From NCBI RefSeq assembly GCF_000513275.1, contig NZ_CBVJ010000027.1, forward strand, positions 100,617 to 164,616: a stretch of DNA of 64,000 bases. The letters are read 5' to 3'. Shown here piece by piece: positions 29,301 through 35,291 of this stretch (positions within the stretch are counted from its first letter, which is position 1; each line of letters begins with the position of its first letter). The notes beneath the pieces are model-generated. The model searched no databases and had not been told where the DNA came from. It saw nothing but the letters and a program-made list of their open reading frames with translations. The DNA is from Paenibacillus gorillae (GTDB lineage Bacteria; Bacillota; Bacilli; Paenibacillales; Paenibacillaceae). The position numbers and the translations under genes are program-made.

Positions 29301-30559
29301 AGGCGGCTTTCCTTGAGATGATCAGGCGTCATGAATCCCTCCGAACAACGTTTCATCACGAGGAGGACGAGTTCCGTCAGCGTGTGCATGCGGAGCCGGT
29401 ATTTACGCTGGAGCGAGGCGCCAGGTTGAGAATGGCTGCCGGCAAGATGCTGGCAGAAGGCGGCGACGAAGGCTTGTTTAACGGAATCAGCTCGTTAATG
29501 GAGCGCTTTATCCACCGGTTTGATCTCGGCAGTCTCCCGCTATTCCGTGCCGGATTGCTTGCGCTTGGCGAGGAACGCCATTTGCTACTGCTGGACTTTC
29601 ATCACATTATTACCGACGGCGTCTCGGTTAGCGTCTTGCTCCAGGAGCTGACGACGCTATACGGCGGCGGCGAGCTGCCTGAGATGGATATCCAGTACAA
29701 GGATTACACGGTATGGCAGGAAGAACGCATCGGCAATGAGGTCTATATGGAGCATGAGCGGTACTGGCTGCAGGCGTTCGAAGGGGAGCTGCCGCTGCTA
29801 GAGCTCAAGACAGCCTTGCCAAGACCGGAACTGCAAAGCTTCAAGGGCAGTCTGATCAACTTCAGACTGGATGAGGAGCAGAGTCTGATGATCAAGGCAT
29901 TTGCGCGAGAGCGCGGCACGACCTTATATACGGTACTGCTTGGAGCTTATTCCATACTGATGAGCAAATGGAGCGGGGAAGAGGATATCATTATCGGTAC
30001 GCCGGTAGCAGGCCGCAGCCATGTACAGCTGGAAGGGCTGATTGGGATGTTCGTCAATACGGTCGCGATTCGCAGCTTCCCTGAATCGTACCGTACCATT
30101 GGCGATTATTTGTCAGAGCTGCATGAGGATGTGCTGCAAGCGCTGGAGCATCAGGATTATCCATTCGAGGATTTGGTGCAGAAGCTGGGAATCGAGCAGG
30201 ATCATAGCCGTAATCCGTTATTTAATACCATGTTTATTTTACAAAATATCGATCGTGTTGCTTATCGTTCGGGCGGCACCGAATTCGAACCCAAGGAGTT
30301 CGATCCTGGTGTCAGCAAATTCGACTTAACGCTTGAATCAGTCGAACGAGACGGCAGGATCGGCTTTACGCTGGAGTATGCGACAAGTCTATTCCGTGAA
30401 GAGACCGTTTGGGAGCTGGCGGATGATTATATGACCATTCTGCGCGCGATGATTGACGACGGAGCAAGAAAAAAAATCAGTGCTGTGAGCTTGAACCCAC
30501 ATTCTGAGCTTAGGGAGGCGGCGAATAATGAAGCTGTCAATGAAAAGGAAACCGTTTAA
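20375..30559 (+). CDS. PKS/NRPS-2: KS-ACP-C-A-PCP-C-A-PCP-C (trans-AT)
   Basis: 3394 aa, ATG with AGGGGGAAG upstream. Ketosynthase 30-462 has Cys204 (DTACSSS), His337 (EAHGTGTSLGDP) and His377 (NIGHLDHAAG). The post-KS region 463-680 goes straight into the linker LPLPTYPFDSHRCW with no AT, KR, DH or ER domain. ACP Ser712 (GGDSI). C4 from 790 (HHIASDG at 914), A4 1230-1724, PCP Ser1777, C5 from 1839 (HHIITDG at 1976), A5 2333-2834, PCP Ser2880, C6 from 2936 (HHIITDG at 3076). A5 code DIVQMGLVWK fits Gly. A4 code reads DVAYLGGVCK, and its usual GGE motif is GVEP, so I cannot assign it. One unreduced malonyl unit is added to the acyl-tripeptide, then X and Gly. The protein ends in a C domain rather than a TE, so release is by condensation or by a partner enzyme. 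Malonate must come from the AT at 32275. Confidence 0.95.
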   Translation: MFQLDLLDSKKETLRKKERSGGSVSNVSLKDIAIIGISAKLPRAESHEAFWELLRSGQDLIAGFPDSRKEELKPYLRRMEAQYGSVSFFDGAYIEDISGFDYSFFRLSPKEASLMSPAQRLFLQTAWGALENAGYGGNALHGSRTGVFIGHNGDALHDYKRMIEALDPDALSMAAPGNLSSMIPSRISYLLNLRGPVISVDTACSSSLVAVHLACQSIRSGECETAIAGSVKVNLLPLDTGIRLGIESSDNRARTFDDSADGTGIGEGVIALMLKPLARAQEDGDPIYAVIKGSAMNQDGSSVGITAPNALAQEDVIARAWQDADIDPETVTYMEAHGTGTSLGDPIEIDGLTRAFRRYTDKRGFCAIGSLKTNIGHLDHAAGIAGLLKAVLSLAHKQLPPSLHYRSPNRNIPFIDSPVYVNDELTPWETDGEARRSGVSAFGMSGTNCHVVLEEAPDRMPSSPSDRAELFCLSAHSMTALERLVLQMRDWTGQQHGDERHSLADLCYTLAVGRGVHRYRLAIAVTSLEELVQTLNAIVENGLTNIVSSNVRFGTVDQAVGGNNLPEELENKGLKLAQRYVDGDEINWQEIYRGQRRQRLPLPTYPFDSHRCWVEEARGRSALQTPFAAWSSESLTGDIPEELQREMNETFAKWQAALEQIGGKPSPRRGIALTGERSGLEWEQRIADIWGELLGYDELPVNADFYELGGDSIIALKIVNRLSELTGVRVQAADLLGHSGLPSFTALIEQRVKESSAATLLITNARHEEPYSLSGARLEPIPKAELQEHYPVTSPQKRMYLQQQAVPDDRSYNLPELLHLNGAIDPERLEAVLQAIVERHESLRTTFHVIDGEIRQRIHPAIPFRLITMEVDEDAADGVLQSLFQPFSLDTAPLLRAALLTLGPERHMLFLDMHHIASDGMSAGILLSDLMTLYQGGSLPPLSLQHKDYAVWQEGRPLSGNAERYWREQCQGDWPTLALPADTKRPPVKSNRGETFDVYVDSGLASAVRSLAAERGVTPFMVLLSAYYTFLAHYTGADDIAVGTPIAGRNRRELEAITGMFTGTLVLRAYPRADKSFSAFLSEVKEITTGAYAHADYPFEEIAQWVDRRDASRSPLFDTMFIMQNLGIPNSSSEGMSYRHQRFEHGTAKYDLMIQAVENGEKLRLVVEYSADLFHRETAERFIRHYVQLLRSLTLRPDTLLGAAEMLTEEERLHMRALGRREADFPQPRCLHDCFKEQAASVPDLPAVACGGESLTYLELDRRTDKLAGTLRAKGVGNGSVVGIMAERSIPMLTAMLAVMKAGGAYMPVDPHYPEERILYMLEDSGARLVFTDGARPEAAAIIPPALQVLDLADETLFFGIDDAAATVPQSAADPMYVIYTSGSTGQPKGVIVPHSSFYNFGHSLRTFFNGQYGPGDRCLSLTNISFDVSVAELFMPLMFGACTVLYPEPKLLDPRQMAEVIQKERITFAYLPPSLLREVARLLKESAAKMTLDKMLVGVEPIKDETLELYTNLNPKIQIINGYGPTEATVCSNMYAYKPGAYGGGYVPIGGPMHNVDIYIFGYGGQLAPIGATGELYIAGSGLAHGYVNKPEMTAERFVRHPYSEGRVMYRTGDIAKWLPDGNVMYVDRADQQVKIRGVRIEMNEIRSQLLSLPEVEDAVVVVREGTNGDKELCAYVVALEKLSSREWRRKLKDKLPEAMIPAYIVSIDEIPLTPNGKVDRRALPEPEFGQREQRSTELPRDELEERIAAIWEEVLGQSAGTFGIHDDFFEIGGHSLKAAVLAGKLQQATGAAVPLSLIFELTSIAEMAAWLKDRDGVNGEGNPAVHPIPEAEHRDWYPMSRAQRRQYMMQLLAGEATMYHVPFVLRLQGKLDAIRLENAFTALIGRHESLRTSFHLNKDEFRQMVHLPYEFKLEVLDRSMLTGDEELRELPDSTSVTRLMNLFQRPFQLDKPALLRAGLLQLNKEDHLLLLDIHHIITDGVSSGLLVKELSHLYAGQSLPELRVQYSDYAVWQEIEFANKAYAEHERYWMNVFEGKLPVLELPGDQPRPSLPSYKGRRHLFRLDAATTAEARKLAREAKTTLYTVLLGTYAAMLAKYSGQAEVIVGTPAAGREHADTHDMIGMFVNTLALRTEPARDKTVRAYLTELHNHVVEALSRQSYPFEDLVEGLGADGDRSRNPLFDTMFILQNMDRSAMEAGDVVFVEIPFESGTSKFDLTLEAVERESEIELQLEYATDLFHEETARRMAGSYTVVLREMCKSQDRTLGELELMSESEREQLLALLTGDGRTVQAASREGSNGGMEIRAEEGMMDQQEKAPASTQVAPEWTGFVQEVERQAARTPDAVAIQFGAEQMTYAELNERANRLAHSLMAKGVGNERIVALMASRSPQLLVGILGILKAGGAYVAIDPAYPKERIDWMLEDCGEALLLTEKAYAGLLTSAVAELYLDDPELYASDRGNPEVVHRPEHLAYVLYTSGSTGRPKGVMIEHRGLAHFISGFRNRIPFEKGQRILAMASVSFDIFVVENLLPLTLGMAIVLANDEERSDAALLQGLIHTHGVDVLQITPSRFKWWMNQLGKTDGLQALRILMIGAEPLTADVLGRLRTATGARLFNLYGPTETTVWTSIREVTEGEDITIGTPIEGSVMLVLDDEMKLQPTGVTGEICIGGPGVGRGYLSHPEWDVAFVPNPYAPGKRMYRTGDLGRRLENGEFAYAGRRDFQVKIRGHRIEIGEIEQLLLRHEQVRETVVTAFQEEDGEYALCAYVVMMQNTTAADVEQGGGAELSGQLIAQLREYLGDKLPSYMVPAFMIVLNDIPLTPTGKIDRRALPAPGAADLGTRELVPLSTDTERKLAEIWKELLGTDVISAKDSFFELGGHSLKAAGMVSRIAERFGVQMPLRDIFMNPTLEGLAGHLDTSDTMEATRIPKQPEREYYPMSRAQRRQFMMGMISGEAKMYHVPFAVHMQGNLDVERLEAAFLEMIRRHESLRTTFHHEEDEFRQRVHAEPVFTLERGARLRMAAGKMLAEGGDEGLFNGISSLMERFIHRFDLGSLPLFRAGLLALGEERHLLLLDFHHIITDGVSVSVLLQELTTLYGGGELPEMDIQYKDYTVWQEERIGNEVYMEHERYWLQAFEGELPLLELKTALPRPELQSFKGSLINFRLDEEQSLMIKAFARERGTTLYTVLLGAYSILMSKWSGEEDIIIGTPVAGRSHVQLEGLIGMFVNTVAIRSFPESYRTIGDYLSELHEDVLQALEHQDYPFEDLVQKLGIEQDHSRNPLFNTMFILQNIDRVAYRSGGTEFEPKEFDPGVSKFDLTLESVERDGRIGFTLEYATSLFREETVWELADDYMTILRAMIDDGARKKISAVSLNPHSELREAANNEAVNEKETV

Positions 30560-31499
30560 CGAGTTTTGGATGAACTGCATGCTGAATCAGGCGTTTTCCA
30601 TTGCGGTGTCGGAGGAGCCCAGCTACAGAGATGCAGCCTACTTGAACATTTACCGTTACTATCCTTGGACTGCTGCAACGGACAAAGATTTCCGCTACCC
30701 GACCATTGACACCCTGTATTATATGGACGATCCAGCCAGATTCCCGTTATCGCAGGTGATCCGCTATATCGAACCCGGTCATTTCCGCAGTAAGGAGACG
30801 GTACTGGATGAGATCAGAGCCATGCTCGAGGGCGGACGCAGCTTGAGTGTAAACGTTGATTTATTTGACTGGCTGCCAGGGAGTATGGCCTGGAAAAAAT
30901 TCCATTGGTATCATTATTCGCTGTTTAACGGATACGACAAGGAACGCGGTGTCTTCTACGTCATTGACGATACGCTTGCTGGCTATGAAGAGCATGAGGT
31001 GCCTGAGGAGAGGCTGCTCAAGGCCTATGGCAATTCAGAATACAATGTAAACCCCAGCTATCTGGGTCCAGCCTTCTACGTATACAACCTGGCGGATAAG
31101 ATTCTGCCCTACGAGTTGAAGCTGGCTGAGGTGGTACAAAATGCGGAGAGGCTGGCGGAGGAGCTTAGCGAGTTCTCGATTGAGGGCATGTGGAATGTAG
31201 ATTCTGATCCGGAGAAAAGACAAGCTCATTTGACCTATGGTCTTGTGGGCGTCAACATCATCTGTAACCGGCATATCGCTAATATGTCGCTGCTTCGCTC
31301 CATGCGTGAGAAGAACCTGATCGGCGAAGTGTTGCATGAGTCGCTGTCGAGTCAGCTTGGCGCAATTAGCGACGGATGGGATACAGTGAAGGATCGCTTT
31401 GTGACAGGGGACTTTGAACGCAGCAGAGAGCTGGCACTCGCAGGCGATTTGTTCGCAAAGGAAAAAGCATTCTGGACCACTCTTGCCGCGGGCGCTTAA
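30528..31499 (+). CDS. BtrH-like papain-fold protein, candidate release/acyltransfer enzyme
   Basis: 323 aa. The ATG lies inside the end of PKS/NRPS-2 with AGGGAGG about 9 bases upstream, so the two are coupled. The pattern matches proteins with a BtrH N-terminal (C39/papain-like) domain: an early Cys (Cys17 in WMNCMLNQ), a His in WYHYSLFNGYD (His129), and an Asp in FYVIDD (Asp147 or 148), a plausible Cys-His-Asp triad. BtrH of the butirosin pathway moves an acyl chain from an ACP to an amine acceptor. By position just after the terminal C domain, this protein may unload the peptide onto an amine or alcohol. There is no signal peptide, so it should be cytoplasmic. The family call rests on motif reading only. 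Confidence 0.65.
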   Translation: MKLSMKRKPFNEFWMNCMLNQAFSIAVSEEPSYRDAAYLNIYRYYPWTAATDKDFRYPTIDTLYYMDDPARFPLSQVIRYIEPGHFRSKETVLDEIRAMLEGGRSLSVNVDLFDWLPGSMAWKKFHWYHYSLFNGYDKERGVFYVIDDTLAGYEEHEVPEERLLKAYGNSEYNVNPSYLGPAFYVYNLADKILPYELKLAEVVQNAERLAEELSEFSIEGMWNVDSDPEKRQAHLTYGLVGVNIICNRHIANMSLLRSMREKNLIGEVLHESLSSQLGAISDGWDTVKDRFVTGDFERSRELALAGDLFAKEKAFWTTLAAGA

Positions 31500-31538
31500 A
31501 AACACCCAGATTTAACATGTAACACGGGAGGCGAGCAC

Positions 31539-32255
31539 ATGACGATAGCTTTAATTTGTTTGCCCTATGCAGGAGGTTCCGCTCAGGTGTACAAGCGCTG
31601 GGCGAACCAGCTGCATCCTAATCTGCGTCTGGTGCCGGCCGAGCTGCCCGGCAGAGGCAGCCGAATGGACGAGCCGTTTTATAGGGACGTAGAGGAGGCT
31701 GTGCAGGATTTAATCCCGTTGGTATTGAAGGCAGCACTCACCTCGGAGGCATATGCTTTATTCGGCCATAGCATGGGCAGTCTGCTTGGATATGAGGTGC
31801 TGCATGCGCTGCGGGAGGAAGGATTGCCGTTGCCTGCAGCAGTCTTCCTCTCCGCCAGAGGCGCGCCGCATTGTGAGCAGAAGGAGGCCCGCCAGACTCA
31901 TTTGCTTCCCGATGATGCATTTCTTGAGGAATTGAAAGGGATGGGCGGCATGTCAGACGAGCTGTTCCGGCATCAGGAACTGCTCGATCTGTTTATGCCG
32001 ATCTTAAGAGCAGATTTCAAGCTTGTCTGTGAATACGAGCATCGGATGCGGCCGCCGCTGCCGCTCCGGCTCACCATCTTGAGCGGTAAGGATGACGGCT
32101 GCGTTAAAGGTCCGCTCCGTGAATGGGAGCGTTATGCGACAGAAGGCTGCGAACTACTGACGTTCGAAGGCGGACATTTTTTTCTGCAAGAGAGAGAAAG
32201 CGATGTGGTAGCGATGATAAACAAAACACTAATCGGGACTGTTGCCCCAATCTGA
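31539..32255 (+). CDS. Type II thioesterase
   Basis: 238 aa, ATG with GGGAGGCGAG upstream. Alpha/beta hydrolase of the SrfAD/GrsT type. It has the N-terminal LPYAGGSAQVYKRWANQL, ELPGRGSR, nucleophile Ser78 in GHSMG, Asp in ILSGKDD and His in FEGGHFFL. Such stand-alone enzymes remove misprimed or stalled acyl groups from carrier proteins. No TE domain exists in either megasynthase, so it could in principle also take part in product release. It lies 39 bases after the BtrH-like gene, and the next gene starts 19 bases downstream. Confidence 0.95.
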   Translation: MTIALICLPYAGGSAQVYKRWANQLHPNLRLVPAELPGRGSRMDEPFYRDVEEAVQDLIPLVLKAALTSEAYALFGHSMGSLLGYEVLHALREEGLPLPAAVFLSARGAPHCEQKEARQTHLLPDDAFLEELKGMGGMSDELFRHQELLDLFMPILRADFKLVCEYEHRMRPPLPLRLTILSGKDDGCVKGPLREWERYATEGCELLTFEGGHFFLQERESDVVAMINKTLIGTVAPI

Positions 32256-32274
32256 CTCTGAGGAGCGTGATGGA

Positions 32275-33555
32275 ATGCTGAACAAGCATGCGATATGGTT
32301 GCCCGGTCAGGGCTCTCAACGCGTCGGAATGGGCAAAGCGCTGAGCGAGCGGTATGTGGTTGTTAAAGACGCACTGGAGGAAGCGAACGAAGCACTGGGC
32401 ATGCGCCTAGATAAGCTGATGTATGAGGGACCGTTGTCAGAGCTGACGCAGACGGACAATGCCCAACCGGCCATTCTCGCGCTCGGTGTGGCGATGTACC
32501 GCGTCTACAGCCAGGAATGGGGATACACACCTGAGATAGCTGCTGGTCACAGCTTAGGCGAGATTACCGCTTTAACCTGTGCGGGGGCCATCACGTTCCC
32601 GGATGCGCTTCGGCTCGTACGCTGCCGGGGTGAGCTGATGCAAAGTGCCGCGGCAGCTGGGATCGGCGCGATGGCTGCTGTCAACGGGCCGAGTCCCGAT
32701 GCTGTTGCCAAAGTATGCAGGGATATTAGCGCAGAATGCGCAGACGGAAGCTGTATTGTTGTCATATCGAATATGAATTCTGAGCAGCAAACGGTCATTT
32801 CCGGCCACAAAAAGGCTGTCTTTGAAGCATCAGAAAGACTGTCCGCCCATGGGGCTACAGTCATTCCGCTGCAGGTGAGCGCGCCCTTTCATAGCCCGTT
32901 GATGGCGCCAGCAGCGGTGCAGTTTGCCGAAGTATTGAGCAGCGTCGCGTTTGGAGAGCTGGCTTTTCCTGTCGTGTCCTCCTTGACGGGTCTGCCTTAC
33001 AACAACACGGCAGAGATTCCGGAACTGCTGGCAAAGGGGCTAACGGACCCCGTCAATTGGCCGTCAGTCCTTGCCTATCAGAAGAGTATTGGCGTGGCGA
33101 CTGCTGTGGAATTGGGGCCAGGCAGCGTATTGAAAAGGCTGGCTCACCGGGCAGACCTGCGTGTATTATCTTTTGACGATAAGGAAGATGAGGCGCATCT
33201 GGCTGATGCAAGCAAGCCAAGAGAAGCCTATTCCATTGAACTGCTTAATCGTTGCCTCGCTATCGCCACTTGTGTCCGCAACCGCAATTGGAACGCATCC
33301 CAATATGAACAAGGTGTTGCTTCGCCTTACCGCGGAGTGCAGCAGATGATCGAGACGCTGCAGAAGACAGGCGGGCAAGTAGAGGAGGGGCATGTCCGGC
33401 AAGCGCTGGCGATGCTGGAATCGGTGTTTGCCACCAAGGGCACATCCGATGAAGAGCAAGAGCGTAGGCTTGCAAAACTTCGTGCGGAGTTCGGCCTTCG
33501 CATCTTGCCAGATGTTTCTCCTGCTAACCGCTCCTACGCGGGCAGTTTATTATAG
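32275..33555 (+). CDS. Trans-acting malonyl-CoA:ACP acyltransferase
   Basis: 426 aa from ATG 32275 (AGGAG 9 bases upstream). It has the FabD-type signatures GQGSQ (11-15), GHSLGE with Ser93, Arg118 in RCRGELM and His206 in APFHSPLM, as expected for a malonyl-specific enzyme. After the AT fold (about residue 300) there is a helical extension of roughly 120 residues not found in housekeeping FabD; FenF-like ATs of lipopeptide clusters are also longer than FabD. It supplies malonyl groups to the AT-less KS/ACP module of PKS/NRPS-2. It sits in the operon between the type II thioesterase and the M20 peptidase. Confidence 0.93.
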   Translation: MLNKHAIWLPGQGSQRVGMGKALSERYVVVKDALEEANEALGMRLDKLMYEGPLSELTQTDNAQPAILALGVAMYRVYSQEWGYTPEIAAGHSLGEITALTCAGAITFPDALRLVRCRGELMQSAAAAGIGAMAAVNGPSPDAVAKVCRDISAECADGSCIVVISNMNSEQQTVISGHKKAVFEASERLSAHGATVIPLQVSAPFHSPLMAPAAVQFAEVLSSVAFGELAFPVVSSLTGLPYNNTAEIPELLAKGLTDPVNWPSVLAYQKSIGVATAVELGPGSVLKRLAHRADLRVLSFDDKEDEAHLADASKPREAYSIELLNRCLAIATCVRNRNWNASQYEQGVASPYRGVQQMIETLQKTGGQVEEGHVRQALAMLESVFATKGTSDEEQERRLAKLRAEFGLRILPDVSPANRSYAGSLL

Positions 33556-33569
33556 AAAGGATTGAGGTC

Positions 33570-34937
33570 ATGGCTATGCGGCTGGCTCATGATGAGTTGG
33601 TACAGGATAGAGCCCGGCTTCGTATGGAGCTGCCGTCACCTGTGGAGATTTTGCAGGCGCTTATTCGCTTCAATACAACAAATCCCCCTGGCGAGGAAGC
33701 TGCCTGTATCATGTATATCCGGCAACTGCTTGAGGATGCAGGTATTGAGACGGTAATGAAGTCGCTTGATCCAGCCCGGCCCAATCTTCTAGCCAAGATA
33801 AAGGGCAGCGGGGAAGCACCGCCACTGCTGCTGTACGGGCATGTTGACGTTGTTGGCGTTGATAAGCAAACCTGGAGCCGTGATCCGTTCGGGGGCGATA
33901 TCCACGACGATTTTGTCTGGGGGCGGGGGGCACTTGATATGAAAGGCGGCGTGGCGATGTTAGTATCAGCCTTCCTGCGCGCTCATGTCAATAAACTGCC
34001 GCTGCGCGGTGATCTCATTCTGGCGATTGTCAGCGATGAGGAAGCGGGAGGCGAATACGGAGCTTCCTTCCTGGTAGAGCAGCATGCTCATTATTTTGCA
34101 GGCGTAAAGTATGCGCTTGGCGAATTCGGCGGTTTTACGTTTCATGCACTGGGGAAAACCTTTTATCCGATAATGGTTGCGGAGAAGCAGCTGTGCTGGC
34201 TCAAAGCGACGATTACAGGAAACGGGGGCCACGGCTCCATGGGCAAGTCGGGAGCTGACTGCATGGTGCAATTGGCGGATATGCTTCAATCTCTTAACCG
34301 CAATAAGCTGCCCATACAAGCGACACCGGCGGCCCGGCTGATGATTGAAGGCATGGCGGCTGCGCTGCCGCTATTGCCAGCGTTGCTGCTGCGAGGGCTG
34401 CTTCATCCCCGGTTGGGCGGCATCATTCTGAAGCTGTTAGGGGAAAAGGGTGCGACGTTCGCCCCGCTTCTGCGCAATACGGTCAACGCAACAGTCGTGC
34501 GAGGCGGAGAAAAAATCAACGTTCATCCCAGCGAAATAACCGTTGAGCTGGACGGCCGGACACTTCCGGGTGTCACTCCACAGCAATTTATCGGAGAGCT
34601 GCGCCGTTACGCGATTCCTGATGAGATCAGCCTTGAAGTGCTGCGCCATGATCCGTGTGCCACAGCTCCTGACATGGGGTTGTTCGATTTGTTGTCTGAT
34701 GTGCTGAAAGAAGCGGATAAGGAGGCCATTCCCGTACCGATGCTTTTGCCCGGAGGTACTGACGGAAGATTATTTGCGAAGCTTGGCATTCAAACTTACG
34801 GATTCCTGCCTATGCCGCTGCCCAAGGACATGCAGTTTACCAAACTGATTCATGCAGCGGATGAACGTATTCCTGTAGCTGCGATCCGGTTTGGCACAGA
34901 TGCGATTTATCGGGTGCTAGAGCGATACGGAAGATAG
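33570..34937 (+). CDS. M20-family metallopeptidase/amidohydrolase
   Basis: 455 aa, last gene of the cluster, 14 bases after the AT gene. Dinuclear zinc motifs of the M20 family are visible: LLYGHVDVVG, GRGALDMKGG, SDEEAGGEYG with the catalytic Glu pair, and a C-terminal region near PGGTDGRLF that precedes the last His ligand (LIHAADERI). The dimerisation domain contains GNGGHGSMGKSG. There is no signal peptide. M20 enzymes hydrolyse N-acyl amino acids or peptides, so roles here could be trimming the acyl-peptide, detoxifying it, or recycling failed products. A separate peptidase gene ending a FAAL-primed operon invites a prodrug-type comparison, but known prodrug peptidases are periplasmic S12 enzymes, so I do not assert it. 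Confidence 0.88.
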   Translation: MAMRLAHDELVQDRARLRMELPSPVEILQALIRFNTTNPPGEEAACIMYIRQLLEDAGIETVMKSLDPARPNLLAKIKGSGEAPPLLLYGHVDVVGVDKQTWSRDPFGGDIHDDFVWGRGALDMKGGVAMLVSAFLRAHVNKLPLRGDLILAIVSDEEAGGEYGASFLVEQHAHYFAGVKYALGEFGGFTFHALGKTFYPIMVAEKQLCWLKATITGNGGHGSMGKSGADCMVQLADMLQSLNRNKLPIQATPAARLMIEGMAAALPLLPALLLRGLLHPRLGGIILKLLGEKGATFAPLLRNTVNATVVRGGEKINVHPSEITVELDGRTLPGVTPQQFIGELRRYAIPDEISLEVLRHDPCATAPDMGLFDLLSDVLKEADKEAIPVPMLLPGGTDGRLFAKLGIQTYGFLPMPLPKDMQFTKLIHAADERIPVAAIRFGTDAIYRVLERYGR

Positions 34938-34951
34938 GTCTGCTAACCTCT

Positions 34952-35017
34952 CACCCCTTAGAATAGACATTGGAGAACCTCTGGTTTATCCGATACCTAT
35001 TCTATGGGGTGTTTTTT
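34952..35017 (+). terminator. Rho-independent terminator at the end of the biosynthetic operon
   Basis: The arms CACCCCTTAGAATAG (34952-34966) and CTATTCTATGGGGTG (34997-35011) pair over nearly their full length and are followed by six T. It lies 14 bases after the M20 stop codon and closes the operon. Confidence 0.9.
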
Positions 35018-35070
35018 ATGGCTTAGTAGGGACAATCGTACGGGGTCTAAAATCCAGAATCACTCCGCTC

Positions 35071-35251
35071 TATATAGGACTAACAAAATTCTGATTCTTG
35101 CAGTTGCATGCAGCAGGTGCTTCTGGTTAACGGAATTCAGGTAAAAAGTAGGTGGGTTTCAGGGTAAAAGATCTTTATAATGGAAATTAGATGTAAATTA
35201 TATAGGATAAATCTATCGCTTATGAGTATATAGCACTCTTAATTCTAGCAG
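35071..35251 (+). repeat. Direct repeat, copy B
   Basis: Diverged copy of 215-395. Besides the intergenic part, 35058-35094 preserves a decayed end of the aldo/keto reductase frame: ITPLYIGLTKF then stop, compared with INPIYIGLTKL in the intact gene. It therefore arose from the AKR 3' end plus its downstream region, and was not merely an independent promoter. The TATAAT is conserved here too. It leads into the second immunity-like group at 35292. Confidence 0.85.
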
Positions 35252-35291
35252 GCTAGCACCTAAATCAATAAAAGAAGAGAGGATAACAGAA

